The notes: a model not told the origin generated them from the letters alone. A DNA stretch of 64,000 bases from Bizionia saleffrena (GCF_008086175.1 NZ_VSKM01000001.1:307266-371265); one strand, 5' to 3'. Shown: positions 1-7,823, counted from the stretch's first letter. Program-made: numbers and translations.

Positions 1-177
1 CTCACAGTTAGTGAAAGTACAAGAGTTGTTTTAGATGAATATGTAGGTGAGATAATTCGTTATTCTCAGTCAATATTAAAATGGTCTAACAAAAGACTTT
101 TAATTTATAAGTTTATAATACTTGCCTCAATCCCATTGCTAATCGCTTGTTTAATTGTAGCCTTTAGTTATTTGTAA
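1..177 (+). CDS. C-terminal end of a membrane protein (partial)
   Basis: The first frame is open from the window edge to a TAA at 175-177 and encodes 58 residues. A polar stretch is followed by one strongly hydrophobic segment (about residues 37-57, LIYKFIILASIPLLIACLI) that ends at the stop, so the protein is tail-anchored or has a final transmembrane helix. The next gene begins 15 nt later, which suggests co-transcription. The start and most of the protein lie outside the window and no family can be named. Confidence 0.55.
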   Translation, partial: LTVSESTRVVLDEYVGEIIRYSQSILKWSNKRLLIYKFIILASIPLLIACLIVAFSYL

Positions 178-192
178 TACACAGTTAATTTT

Positions 193-552
193 ATGAAGAA
201 AGTAGAAAAATATGATTTTGAATTAAACCTTGAGTTTGAAGGAGCTAAAAATCCATCAGAAGCATTTAGTCAATTATCTAGTTTTTACGATAAGCTATTA
301 GCTTTTGACAAGCATATAGTATATAATATATCTGTTGACGCTAAAATGGAGTATGACTTAGTTGATATTCAATTTGAGTCTATCCTAACAAAAATAAAGC
401 AAGTATTTGTAAATGTGCCGGATGATGTATTAAAAGATGTGCTAAATCCTACTGCTTGGATCGGTCATTTATTAGTCTATATTAAACATAGAACATTAAA
501 AGCTGTAGAAAATAAGAAAAAAACATTTAATAGGTTGAAGAAAAGAAGATGA
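193..552 (+). CDS. hypothetical protein, 119 aa
   Basis: A small basic protein with no signal peptide or clear membrane helix. The N-terminal half is acidic and helical in character; the C-terminus is lysine/arginine-rich (KNKKKTFNRLKKRR-like), which could bind nucleic acid or membrane. I do not recognise the family. It follows the partial membrane protein by 15 nt and is followed by a strong hairpin terminator, so the two probably form the end of one transcription unit. Confidence 0.6.
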   Translation: MKKVEKYDFELNLEFEGAKNPSEAFSQLSSFYDKLLAFDKHIVYNISVDAKMEYDLVDIQFESILTKIKQVFVNVPDDVLKDVLNPTAWIGHLLVYIKHRTLKAVENKKKTFNRLKKRR

Positions 553-596
553 AAAAACAAAAATATAGAGTGTAAATCTTTTTTTGTTCAGAAATA

Positions 597-629
597 AAAG
601 GTCCGTAATGTTGAAACATTACGGACCTT
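597..629 (+). terminator. rho-independent terminator
   Basis: AAAGGTCCGTAATG and CATTACGGACCTTT form a 14-bp stem around a short TTGAAA loop, followed by a T run. It lies 45 nt after the 119-aa gene. The stem is flanked by A and T runs, so it could also stop transcription from the other side. Confidence 0.85.
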
Positions 630-855
630 TTTTTAAAAGCGATTTTTGTCAAGTAAAATTTTAATCGTGCAAACTTTTCTCGTTTTATACCGAAAATTTC
701 AAAGCGCTAATATTTATCATTTTATGATGAAACAAACTAGCATAGATTTCAGCCTAAATAGCATAATAATCGTAAAAGTTATATACATCCAAATTTATAA
801 TGGTAGTGACCATACCCTTAATTTGAGTACGCTTTTGGCAGTAAAAACTACTTGC

Positions 856-1242
856 TTAAACTCTATGCACAACGTTCCTTAGTTTTTGGGTCACGTCTGT
901 CGCTAATTGTTCTAATTTGTTGTTTTCAATAGCCATCATAGAGGCTTTAGGATTTACAGCTGCCACTTCAATCTTGCCTTCGCTTTTTTCTTGAACAATA
1001 ACATTACAAGGCAGCATAGTGCCCACTTTATCCTCTGCCTGTAAAGCTTTGTGCGCATACTCTGGATTACAGGCTCCGAGAATACTATATTTTCTAAAAT
1101 CAATATCCAGCTTGTTTTTTAAAGTGTTTTTGATGTCTATTTCAGTCAATACGCCAAATCCTTCTTTTTTAAGTTCGTCCTTTACTTTTAACACAACGTC
1201 TTCAAAAGTGCCCGTTACTGTTTTACTAATGTGATATTTCAT
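856..1242 (-). CDS. DUF302 domain protein
   Basis: A 128-aa protein of the DUF302 family (TT1751-like alpha/beta fold). Members often sit near redox, metal or stress genes and have no established reaction. The start was set at the internal ATG at 1240-1242, because family members begin with this type of sequence (MKYHISKTV) and the 18-residue upstream extension looks unrelated. Two cysteines (GACNP and MLPCNV contexts) lie in the conserved core. It is divergent from the dps gene, sharing a 366-bp intergenic region with two TGAC-N4-GTCA half-palindromes. Confidence 0.85.
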   Translation of the reverse strand: MKYHISKTVTGTFEDVVLKVKDELKKEGFGVLTEIDIKNTLKNKLDIDFRKYSILGACNPEYAHKALQAEDKVGTMLPCNVIVQEKSEGKIEVAAVNPKASMMAIENNKLEQLATDVTQKLRNVVHRV

Positions 1243-1608
1243 AGTTATATATTTTAAAGTTTCCCATAATTGCAGAAATCGTTTGCTTGATTTCACTTGT
1301 AATATACCGCCTAATTTAAAGGATTAAAATGACTAAGGTCAGTCTATAAGTAGACGACTGAAATATTCTAAATTCTAAACTGATCCTAGGTATCACATTT
1401 TATTTGTATCATACTTATGTTTGAGCCAAATTGTGCTGTCAAGCTAAAAATTTTGTTACTTCAGAATATTATGAGATAAAATTATAATTTCAAACTTGAA
1501 TGTGTTAAAGTCTAAATGCTAAAAAAATAAAAAACACCATTGTGACTGACCTGCGTCATTCCTAATTGTAAAAGTTGTGTCTATGTTTACTTCAAAATAA
1601 AAAAAAAC
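1243..1608. promoter_or_regulatory. divergent promoter region DUF302/Dps with two TGAC-N4-GTCA elements
   Basis: This 366-bp AT-rich gap separates the divergent DUF302 and Dps genes. It contains TGAC-TAAG-GTCA at 1330-1341 and TGAC-CTGC-GTCA at 1547-1558, the second preceded by another TGAC. Spaced palindromes of this form resemble Crp/Fnr-superfamily operators. The first lies about 90 nt upstream of the DUF302 start, the second about 50 nt upstream of the Dps start. No other coding potential was seen. Confidence 0.35.
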
Positions 1609-2076
1609 ATGGAAAATTTAGTAGGAATAGACAGAGAAAAAGCAGTAAAACTAGTTGTTAAACTAAATATGTTATTGGCAGATTACGAAGTGTTCTATCA
1701 AAACCTGAGAGGGCTGCATTGGAATATAAAAGGCAAGGAATTTTTTGAATTGCATAAGAAATTTGAAGAATTGTATAAAGATGCTTTTGAAAAAATAGAT
1801 GAGATTGCGGAACGTATCCAAACACTTGAAGGGGTTCCATTACATACTTATACCGATTTTCTGGAAATGTCCGATATTAAAGAAGAAAAGAATATTATTA
1901 ACGGGCCTAAAGGTATTGAAATTGTTGTGAGCAATTTCAGCATCTTGGTCAAAAAAGAACGTAGTATTCTTTCTCAGGCCGCCGATGCAGAAGATGAAGG
2001 CACCGTTAGCTTAATGAGCGAATACATTTCTGAAACAGAGAAAACGTTGTGGATGCTGAACTCTTACTTAACGTAA
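1609..2076 (+). CDS. dps: Dps-family ferritin-like DNA-protection protein
   Basis: At 155 aa this is typical Dps length. Dps dodecamers oxidise Fe(II) with hydrogen peroxide and store the iron, protecting DNA. The ferroxidase ligands of the family are all present with canonical spacing: H37 (in GLHWNIKG), H49, D64 and E68 (in KIDEIAERI). The ATG follows an A-rich leader without a Shine-Dalgarno sequence. It sits between the DUF302 gene (divergent) and an OsmC gene, forming a small oxidative-stress group. Confidence 0.93.
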   Translation: MENLVGIDREKAVKLVVKLNMLLADYEVFYQNLRGLHWNIKGKEFFELHKKFEELYKDAFEKIDEIAERIQTLEGVPLHTYTDFLEMSDIKEEKNIINGPKGIEIVVSNFSILVKKERSILSQAADAEDEGTVSLMSEYISETEKTLWMLNSYLT

Positions 2077-2235
2077 TCTCTTGACATAGCTAATACCATT
2101 TTTACTATTAATTTAGTGAATAACCTCGTATGCAAGCCAACCTAAATATGTGTTTAAGGGAAGGTTTTAGGCTTGTATGCGAAGTTTTAAATATGAGTTA
2201 ATTAAAAAAACAAAAACGGATAAAACAGATATAGT

Positions 2236-2658
2236 ATGGCCGAAATTATAGCGAAGATTGGAAAAGAAAAATATGAAACCACCTTAACTGCCGGAAAGCA
2301 TAAAATTATAGCCGATGAACCATTAACAGTCGGCAAAGATAAAGGACCAACACCCTATGATCTTTTATTGATGGCTTTGGGTAGTTGTGTAGCAATGACC
2401 CTTAGAATGTACGCCGATCGTAAAAAATGGGATTTGCAAGAGGTACAGGTGGTTCTAAATCAAAATAGAGCCCACGCAAAAGATTGTGGCGATTGTGAAT
2501 CTAAGGAAGGCTTTGTGCATACTATAAAAAAAGAAATAAAATTGGTTGGCAATTTAGATGATACACAGCGTTTACGCTTAATCGAAATTTCGGATAGATG
2601 TCCTGTTAACAAAACACTTTTAGGAGAAATTAAGATTACAACAACCGAGTTGACTTAG
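2236..2658 (+). CDS. OsmC/Ohr family protein
   Basis: A 140-aa OsmC-fold protein, a family of thiol-dependent peroxidases that reduce organic hydroperoxides. The two family redox cysteines are C51 (LGSCVAMT) and C122 (DRCPVNKT). There is an additional C84-x-x-C87 pair (DCGDC) outside the catalytic core, as in the OsmC-like rather than Ohr branch. It lies 159 nt downstream of dps in the same direction, which fits a shared role in peroxide defence. Confidence 0.9.
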   Translation: MAEIIAKIGKEKYETTLTAGKHKIIADEPLTVGKDKGPTPYDLLLMALGSCVAMTLRMYADRKKWDLQEVQVVLNQNRAHAKDCGDCESKEGFVHTIKKEIKLVGNLDDTQRLRLIEISDRCPVNKTLLGEIKITTTELT

Positions 2659-2749
2659 AAGTCATTTAGACGTATTGTTTGGAACCGAGATATTAAGATG
2701 AAAAATGTGAAAATCGTAGGTAAAAGAAAAAGTCTGAAAGACTTCATAA

Positions 2750-3228
2750 TATAAGATCTTACTAACCCTTCTTTTTAATATAATTTCCCAGCTTTCATAG
2801 ATTTACACATCTTTTCAACTGGATATATATGAATATTATCTAAAATGAATTGATATCTTATAAGTCGCTCTTGGAGATTTGATATTAAGAGGAGAAAACA
2901 TCGTTTTCGGGTTATTTGCTCTCCGCCTTTTTTAAGATGTCACGCTCCATTGTTACATTCTTTAATTCTTTCTTTAGCGCTTTGAGTTCTTGAGTTTCAA
3001 GAGATAATTCCTTCTTTTTTGAAAAATCTCCGGATTTCAACTTGTATTTGCGTTTCCAACGTCCAACGATACTCAGACTTAAACCTTAATCCTTACTAAC
3101 TTGTTTTGTCTTAATGCCAGAATTTAATAGTTCTACTATCATAACTTTAAATTCATTATCATCCTTTTTTAACATAAATCAACTATAAGTTCATAACCTG
3201 ATAAAAAACGTCACATTAAAGGTAGACA
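2750..3228 (-). mobile_element. decayed IS3-family insertion sequence remnant
   Basis: Reading the minus strand, an OrfA-like frame (2912-3175) is followed in a second frame by an OrfB start: an R-Y-Q-F-I-L-D-N stretch, then YPVEKMCKSMKAG at about 2775-2815, then a stop. This is the usual overlapping OrfA/OrfB layout of IS3 elements. The outer end at 3221-3228 reads TGTCTACC outward, consistent with a TG-ended terminal repeat. Most of OrfB, including the DDE catalytic core, is absent, so the element is dead. Confidence 0.7.
2912..3175 (-). pseudogene. IS3-family transposase OrfA, interrupted by a stop
   Basis: An 87-codon frame from an ATG at 3173-3175 to a TAA at 2912-2914. It shows the OrfA pattern: a helix-turn-helix region ending in IVGRWKRKYK, then a leucine-zipper-like tail (LKALKKELKNVTMERDILKK). 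Codon 30 (3086-3088) is TAA inside the recognition-helix region, so no full-length protein is made. It is part of the IS3 remnant described here. Confidence 0.75.
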
Positions 3229-3240
3229 CTTGTTTTATAG

Positions 3241-3371
3241 GGGGCAATACATTACCCTTTGCGACTTACTAATGCTTCTAGGCGTTACCCCAGCGCATAA
3301 GGGACTTGCACCCTCTAGATTAATTACTTACTTTGCTGTAAGTTAAAGATGCCCATACTGGCCACACACAC
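3241..3371 (-). mobile_element. group II intron-like 5' fragment
   Basis: Read on the minus strand this starts GTGTGTGG, matching the GUGYG start of group II introns. It then makes consecutive hairpins: GCCAGTATGGGC, TAACTTAC paired with GTAAGT, and AGGGTGCAAGTCCCT. It stops at the outer end of the IS3 remnant. No intron-encoded protein is nearby. The identification rests on the 5' consensus and hairpin order only. Confidence 0.35.
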
Positions 3372-3552
3372 AACGTATAAAAAAAATTGCTTGATCACTG
3401 CCGACTTACGTAACTCCTCACGGATTTTCTATTTGGTTTTCACTTGCTTACTTTAGTGCTTAACCACGCCAATAAACATACACAAGTACGTTATGCACAA
3501 ACTAAAAACCGAACTTGACATTAAAATTGAATAACCAAAAAAGATAAATATT
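3372..3552. repeat. inverted-end spacer repeat upstream of the first array gene
   Basis: The segment runs from CACAACGTATA (3369-3379) to TACGTTATGCAC (3487-3498), so its ends carry the inverted hexamer AACGTA/TACGTT. The interior is AT-rich with no ORF. It ends about 55 nt before the ATG at 3553. I recall similar AACGT-to-ACGTT spacers as frequent in flavobacterial genomes, but this cannot be confirmed here. Confidence 0.35.
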
Positions 3553-4320
3553 ATGAAAAAAGCTACTTTACTATTAACACTTCTACTTATCTCAACTTTT
3601 GGATTTTCTCAAAATAAGGGAATCGCCGAAAGTCAAATGGTGCTTGATTCTAATTCAATTGACATAATAGTAAAAGACCAAGATAATAAACCAATACCAA
3701 TCCCTGAAAAGGGTACTTTGATTGACCAAATGAATAAATTGGAACTTGAATATATGAATTTAAAAGCAAATGAAGTTCAGAATAGTTTTGCCAAACAAGA
3801 TTTATCTAAACTGAAAACAAAAGAAGAGGTTTTTCAAATGTATATTGCTTACTTAGAAAAAAGTATACAATCTGATAGCAATGAAACACCTAAAACAAAA
3901 ACTAAAGATCACGATCTATTAAAACATTTCCGGGTTCCAAGAGCTAAAATAAAAAACAATATAGATGAAGCATTTGTGAGAAGGTTTAGTTCTTTAAAAG
4001 AATTTCCAGAAAGTAATCGACCCTTAAGAAAAATTGGAAAAGACTCTTTGATTGACCAAGTGAATAACTCTGAATTTGAATATCTGAATTTAAAAGCAAA
4101 TGACATTCAAAATAGTTTTGCCAAACAAGATTTATCTAAACTGAAAACAAAGGAGGAAATTTACAAAGCATATAGCGCTTACTTGAAAAAGAAAATTAAG
4201 GAAGAAAAAACAAAAATAAAGAAAGCGATTTATTATGGTTCAGCAAGAAGCAATAAGCAAACAATAAAGGCTAACGATCAAAATATTAACACTTCTAGGC
4301 CGAATAAAAAGGAACAATAA
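3553..4320 (+). CDS. secreted protein with two internal repeats
   Basis: A 255-aa protein with a clear signal peptide (MKKATLLLTLLLISTFGFSQ). Two copies of a roughly 50-residue helical, lysine-rich unit lie at about residues 57-105 and 166-214; both contain the run QNSFAKQDLSKLKTKEE. The C-terminal tail is very basic. The function is unknown. Its closest relatives are likely flavobacterial orphans. It is a single-gene unit between non-coding spacers, and an intron-like 3' end lies on the opposite strand about 10 nt after its stop. Confidence 0.7.
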   Translation: MKKATLLLTLLLISTFGFSQNKGIAESQMVLDSNSIDIIVKDQDNKPIPIPEKGTLIDQMNKLELEYMNLKANEVQNSFAKQDLSKLKTKEEVFQMYIAYLEKSIQSDSNETPKTKTKDHDLLKHFRVPRAKIKNNIDEAFVRRFSSLKEFPESNRPLRKIGKDSLIDQVNNSEFEYLNLKANDIQNSFAKQDLSKLKTKEEIYKAYSAYLKKKIKEEKTKIKKAIYYGSARSNKQTIKANDQNINTSRPNKKEQ

Positions 4321-4331
4321 AGTCAGTGCAT

Positions 4332-4411
4332 AATCGAATAAACGGGTGACCATCGAGTAATAGCCAGCGCGCCTCTCACACCACATACGTACGGGTCTTA
4401 TATGCGGCGAT
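4332..4411 (-). mobile_element. group II intron domain V-VI-like remnant (copy A)
   Basis: On the minus strand CGCCGCATA pairs with TATGTGGTG around ATAAGACCCGTACG, followed by TGTGAGAGGCG and a second hairpin ending TTATTCGATT. This resembles the 3' end of bacterial group II introns (domain V, a GTGTGAGAGG linker, domain VI ending near CTACTCGATT). G-U pairs preserve the main stem. No maturase gene is associated. It begins 12 nt after the stop of the secreted repeat protein. Confidence 0.5.
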
Positions 4412-4779
4412 AATAATCACTACATACCCTAAGAGCATCGCAAAATCTAACCATCTACCTCAAAACACCAACAAGTATTTACACCCAAAATAGATGCTTT
4501 TTCTTCTTTAAATAACAACTCCCCCACATTTACACCTTTTACAATAAAAAGGAATAAGTTATTTATATATTGGATGCGCTATTAGTTTATCGTATTTTAT
4601 ACTCATTGTGTACTTTTAGTAATTGTTATTAATAACTTTTTGAATAGAGAATTAACATCTATAAAACTCATAAAAAAATTGGTTTTATGCTCACATAACT
4701 GAGTTACCAACAAGCTAAAAAACGAATTAATTACCAAATTGGTATCTTTTTAATTATATTTGCTTCAAACAATTATACT
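4412..4779. other. non-coding spacer with shared leader element (copy 1)
   Basis: No gene is seen. The stretch from about 4505 to 4725 contains GAATAAGTTATTT and TGCGCTATTA (4575-4584), then TTGGTTTTATGC and a GCTAAAAAAC run. The same order of words recurs upstream of other genes in this region (7065-7295, 8085-8310, 9150-9330) and at 10135-10270. It leads directly into the higBA operator and promoter. Confidence 0.5.
4732..4745 (+). promoter_or_regulatory. probable HigA operator and higBA promoter
   Basis: The palindrome TACCAA-A-TTGGTA lies 35 nt before the higB start. A TAnnTTTG-type -7 element (TATATTTG) follows at 4755-4762. Autoregulation through a palindrome at the promoter is the norm for HigA antitoxins. 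The exact reverse complement of this 14-mer recurs at 5525-5538. Confidence 0.5.
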
Positions 4780-5073
4780 GTGAGAGTAATCGCAAAACGA
4801 ACTTTACGAGATTTTTGGAAAAAACACGCTGATTGTGAAGAACAATTAAAATCGTGGTATAGAGAAACAGAAAAATTCGAGTGGAATAATATTAACGAAT
4901 TAAAAAGCGAGTATCCGAGTGCGAGTATTTTAAAGGAAAATAGAATTGTTTACAACATCAAGGGCATTAATTATCGTTTGATTGTAAAATTCAATTTTGA
5001 ATATGGAATATGTTGGATAAGGTTTGTTGGAACTCACGCAGAATATGACAAAAGTGGCGCAAATAACATCTGA
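4780..5073 (+). CDS. higB: HigB-type toxin (mRNA interferase)
   Basis: A 97-aa protein of the HigB/RelE superfamily, ribosome-dependent mRNA endonucleases. It begins with the family pattern RVIAKRTLRDFWKKH and ends with the core segment YRLIVKFNFEYGICWIRFVGTHAEYDK. The start is GTG at 4780, which places the conserved RVIAKR start at residue 2; no better ATG exists. It is 2 nt upstream of higA, in the toxin-first order typical of this type. Confidence 0.9.
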   Translation: MRVIAKRTLRDFWKKHADCEEQLKSWYRETEKFEWNNINELKSEYPSASILKENRIVYNIKGINYRLIVKFNFEYGICWIRFVGTHAEYDKSGANNI

Positions 5074-5075
5074 TT

Positions 5076-5432
5076 ATGAAAATATTACCAATTAGAAACG
5101 AAAACGATTATCAAAAAGCGATCAACAGACTTGAGGATATTTTTGATGCAAAAAAAGGAACGGAAGAAGGAGACGAATTGGAAATCCTATCAATATTGAT
5201 CGATCGATATGAAAATGAACAATTCCCAATCGGAATGCCTGACCCAATTGAGGCAATTAAGTTCCGAATGGAACAATTGGGAATGAAACAAAAGGATTTA
5301 GCAGAAGTTGTCGGATTTAAAAGCAGAGTTAGTGAGATTTTGAATAAAAAGCGAAAACTGACATTAGATATGATTAGAAAACTAAATACTACACTTCATA
5401 TTCCAACTGAAGTTTTAATTCAAGATTATTAA
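5076..5432 (+). CDS. higA: HigA-type antitoxin, XRE helix-turn-helix
   Basis: A 118-aa antitoxin with an N-terminal toxin-binding helical region and a C-terminal XRE helix-turn-helix at about residues 62-112 (MEQLGMKQKDLAEVVG, then VSEILNKKRKLTLDMIRKL). It neutralises HigB and is expected to repress the operon at the palindrome before higB. Toxin-antitoxin pairs are common in cassette arrays and other unstable regions, where they discourage loss of the segment. Confidence 0.92.
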   Translation: MKILPIRNENDYQKAINRLEDIFDAKKGTEEGDELEILSILIDRYENEQFPIGMPDPIEAIKFRMEQLGMKQKDLAEVVGFKSRVSEILNKKRKLTLDMIRKLNTTLHIPTEVLIQDY

Positions 5433-5441
5433 TTAAAAAAA

Positions 5442-5560
5442 GCCAGTTGGCAATCGAGTAGACTACCAAGCATCGAAAAATTGCCAGTACGCCTCTCACA
5501 CCGCCGCAAAGACGAGTCTTGTAGATACCAATTTGGTATAGACCATATACTGCGGTTCAA
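5442..5560 (-). mobile_element. group II intron domain V-VI-like remnant (copy B)
   Basis: On the minus strand: GAACCGCAGTATATGG, an enlarged loop, GGCGGTGTGAGAGGCG, then a second hairpin in which ATTGCCA/TGGCAAT pair, with CTACTCGATT on its 3' side. The domain V-like loop has been expanded by sequence including the palindrome ATACCAATTTGGTAT (5525-5539). The segment begins about 10 nt after the higA stop. Confidence 0.5.
5525..5539. promoter_or_regulatory. second HigA-operator-like palindrome
   Basis: ATACCAATTTGGTA here is the exact reverse complement of the 14-mer at 4732-4745 in front of higB. It lies within the loop of intron-like copy B, about 95 nt after higA. It could be a second HigA binding site or a transposed promoter fragment. 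Confidence 0.35.
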
Positions 5561-6354
5561 TAATCGCAAGTTCTAAAAACATCGCGTATCTATAGAAAAT
5601 GTAGCGTCATAGTTAAACATTTGCGACAGATATTAAGGTGTTCGCCCGTAACTACAATGAGTTCCACAGTGCATAGCAATAAACAACAGTGCCCTAAGCA
5701 ACCAGCTTTCTCATAAAACCACCTTTTAGTGCAAAGGCTTCCATAATCCCTAACCAAAACTACTGGGGTGAGACGTCCTCACGCCCTAACATAGAAACAT
5801 TCTACATTCTAAAAAAGAGATAAAGTACCGGTAATTTGCTTCTTTGAACCACAAGAATACCACGGCAAGAAATAGTCGTTTCATAGCAAAATAAATGATG
5901 TTAAGGCGATGTCGCTATCGGCCAATTTGCGCAATGATTGATGATGTACTAACCGTTACAAAATTAACTAAAGTTCGGACTCTCTTATTTGCCAAAGGCC
6001 ACCATAAAAAAAATATAAGGCATCTTATCTTATTGAAATCCTCTTTTTTTTAGAAGAAAGTTATGGCGCACTCTCACGCTCCAAGATGAGAATTGCTATC
6101 CCTAATCTCCTTAACCTCAATTAATTTGAACAATCAGCCTTACATAGGCACGAGCAAAACTTTAGTGCCTAGATACAAGCATTCTATTAAAGATACGTTC
6201 TAACGACTATCTATTCGGATTTTATTTTATAGATTACAGATTAAACCACCCTAATACGGGGAAAAGAATAATTATGCTTCGAATTATAAGTTAACGTCTT
6301 AGACTTCATTTAATTAATTGTTAAAGTTATACACCGGTAATTGAACGCAACACT
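5561..6354. other. long non-coding spacer after higBA
   Basis: Nearly 800 nt without a credible gene on either strand. The first 80 nt (AACATCGCGTATCTATAG, then GTTAAACATTTGCGACAG) match the segment next to copy C (about 9985-10050), which suggests that the intron-like element extends further on the minus strand. The final 70 nt, starting at 6286, belong to the 1,016-bp tandem repeat. Confidence 0.5.
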
Positions 6355-7301
6355 ATGGAGAAATTTGGAGCTTATAAAATAATACCCCATAAGGAACTTA
6401 TTATAGAATATTACGCTGGTGTAATAACTGTTAAGGACCTAATCTTGTTTAAAAAGAGGATACGCCAAGACCCAAATTATAATCTCTACTGGAACACACT
6501 CCTGGATTTAAGGGATAGTAAAGTAAGCATTAAATCTAGTGAAATACCACAAGTGATCGATTTTATGAAAATTGGTTACAATGAAGCGCTTACAAGAAAT
6601 ACAATGTTCTTGTCCTCTAGATCCAATGAAATTGCCCTTGCAGAGTTATACTCTTTATTAGTAAAAGGTTCTAGTTTAAATTTTAATATATATAATGTTT
6701 CCTCAATCGAAGCTGTCGTTTTAAATTTTTGTGAAAACATAATAGATAAGCAAGAATTAGTTACAATTATTAATGATCTAAAAACAAATACTAATAACAT
6801 ATACTAACTAGTAACACAAGCGGCGACTACACCATTATCAATAGTATAAACCAAAGAGGCCAGTGCTCTACGACCAATAAACTAATTGATGTTTTCTACT
6901 TAAAATAAAAGTTTATATCTCCTCTACATTATATTCAACACGACACAATTTACGCGAATAAGTAAGGTATAGATAGATGGCAACCAGAGCCACAGTCGTC
7001 ACAATTAAAAGTAAGTGTATAACACGTCTTCTCTTTTAATTTCAATTACGATAACAATTACGATTTTTTACAACAAACTATAATAAAAAGATCTTATATT
7101 TAGTGGGCTATTAATTTAGTCTCTTCCATATCCCGTTGCGTGATATTGCCAGTTATAATTAATAGTTTTTCTGAATATAGACACAGCGTAACTACCACCG
7201 GTTAAGGTAATGAAGTGTTGGTTTTATACCTAAAAAACTAAGTTCTACGCAAGCAAAAAAAATCAATATGTTTAAAATAACCACTACATATTATATTACA
7301 A
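6286..7301 (+). repeat. 1,016-bp tandem direct repeat, copy 1
   Basis: The block from ATAAGTTAACGTCTTAG (6286) to TATTATATTA (about 7298) is repeated immediately downstream with an exact offset of 1,016 nt. It contains a 70-nt leader, the 150-aa gene and about 490 nt of spacer. Copies differ by scattered substitutions and small indels in both coding and non-coding parts, so the duplication is not brand new. Confidence 0.9.
6355..6807 (+). CDS. STAS/SpoIIAA-like protein, 150 aa (tandem copy 1)
   Basis: A 150-aa cytosolic protein without signal peptide. Its layout (KELIIEYYAGVITVKDL, then YWNTLLDLRDSKV) resembles small flavobacterial STAS/SpoIIAA-like proteins, a fold used for protein-protein interaction. 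I base this on pattern only. A paralogue with about 93% identity lies 1,016 nt downstream (139 of 150 residues the same). The leader and trailer are duplicated too, so both copies should be expressed alike. Confidence 0.7.
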   Translation: MEKFGAYKIIPHKELIIEYYAGVITVKDLILFKKRIRQDPNYNLYWNTLLDLRDSKVSIKSSEIPQVIDFMKIGYNEALTRNTMFLSSRSNEIALAELYSLLVKGSSLNFNIYNVSSIEAVVLNFCENIIDKQELVTIINDLKTNTNNIY

Positions 7302-7370
7302 ATAAGTTAACGTCTTAGACTTTATTTAATTAATTATTAAAGTTATACACCGGTAATTGAACGCAACACT
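6808..7370. other. non-coding spacer, tandem unit 1, with shared leader element
   Basis: No gene is seen. Near 6860-6885 the minus strand reads GGTCGTAGAGCACTGGCC, a possible degraded form of the GTGTGAGAGGCGCGCTGGC linker in copies A and B. From about 7065 onward it matches the leader element of other units (TTTTTTACAA, GGGCTATTAATTTA, AATTAATAGTTTTTCTGAATA, TTGGTTTTATACC). The last 70 nt are the start of repeat copy 2. Confidence 0.45.
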
Positions 7371-7823
7371 ATGGATAAATTTGGAGCTTATAAAATAATA
7401 CCCCATAAGGAACTTATTATAGAATATTACGCTGGTGTAATAACTGTTAAGGACATAATCTTGTTTAAAAAGAGTATTCGCCAAGACCCAAATTATAATC
7501 TCTACTGGAACACACTCCTGGATTTAAGGGATAGTAAAGTAAGCATTAAATCTAGTGAAATACCACAAGTGATTGATTTTATGAAAATTGGTTACAATAT
7601 AGCGCTTACAAGAAATACAATGTTCTTGTCCTCTAGCCCCAATGAAGTTGCCCTTGCAGAGTTATACTCTCTATTAGTAAAAGGTTCTAGTTTAAATTTT
7701 AATATATACACTGTTTCCTCCATTGATGCTGTCATTTTAAATTTTTGTGAAAATGTAATAGATAAGCAAGAATTAGTTACAATTATTAATGATCTAAAAA
7801 CAAATACTAATAACATATACTAA
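7371..7823 (+). CDS. STAS/SpoIIAA-like protein, 150 aa (tandem copy 2)
   Basis: Paralogue of the gene at 6355, the same length, with 11 substitutions such as R35S and SRSNEI to SSPNEV. The reading frame is intact, so both copies appear to be maintained. No catalytic motif is visible. It lies in the second tandem repeat with its own leader and trailer and could be under dosage or antigenic-style diversification, but nothing shows this directly. Confidence 0.7.
   Translation: MDKFGAYKIIPHKELIIEYYAGVITVKDIILFKKSIRQDPNYNLYWNTLLDLRDSKVSIKSSEIPQVIDFMKIGYNIALTRNTMFLSSSPNEVALAELYSLLVKGSSLNFNIYTVSSIDAVILNFCENVIDKQELVTIINDLKTNTNNIY

Noticed and set aside
646..882. 78-codon plus-strand open frame
   Set aside because: It has low-complexity, unnatural composition, begins inside the terminator region and overlaps the end of the DUF302 gene on the other strand.
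3372..3498. AACGT...ACGTT spacer as a canonical integron attC site
   Set aside because: The ends do not match RYYYAAC and GTTRRRY core sites, and no integron integrase is in the window.
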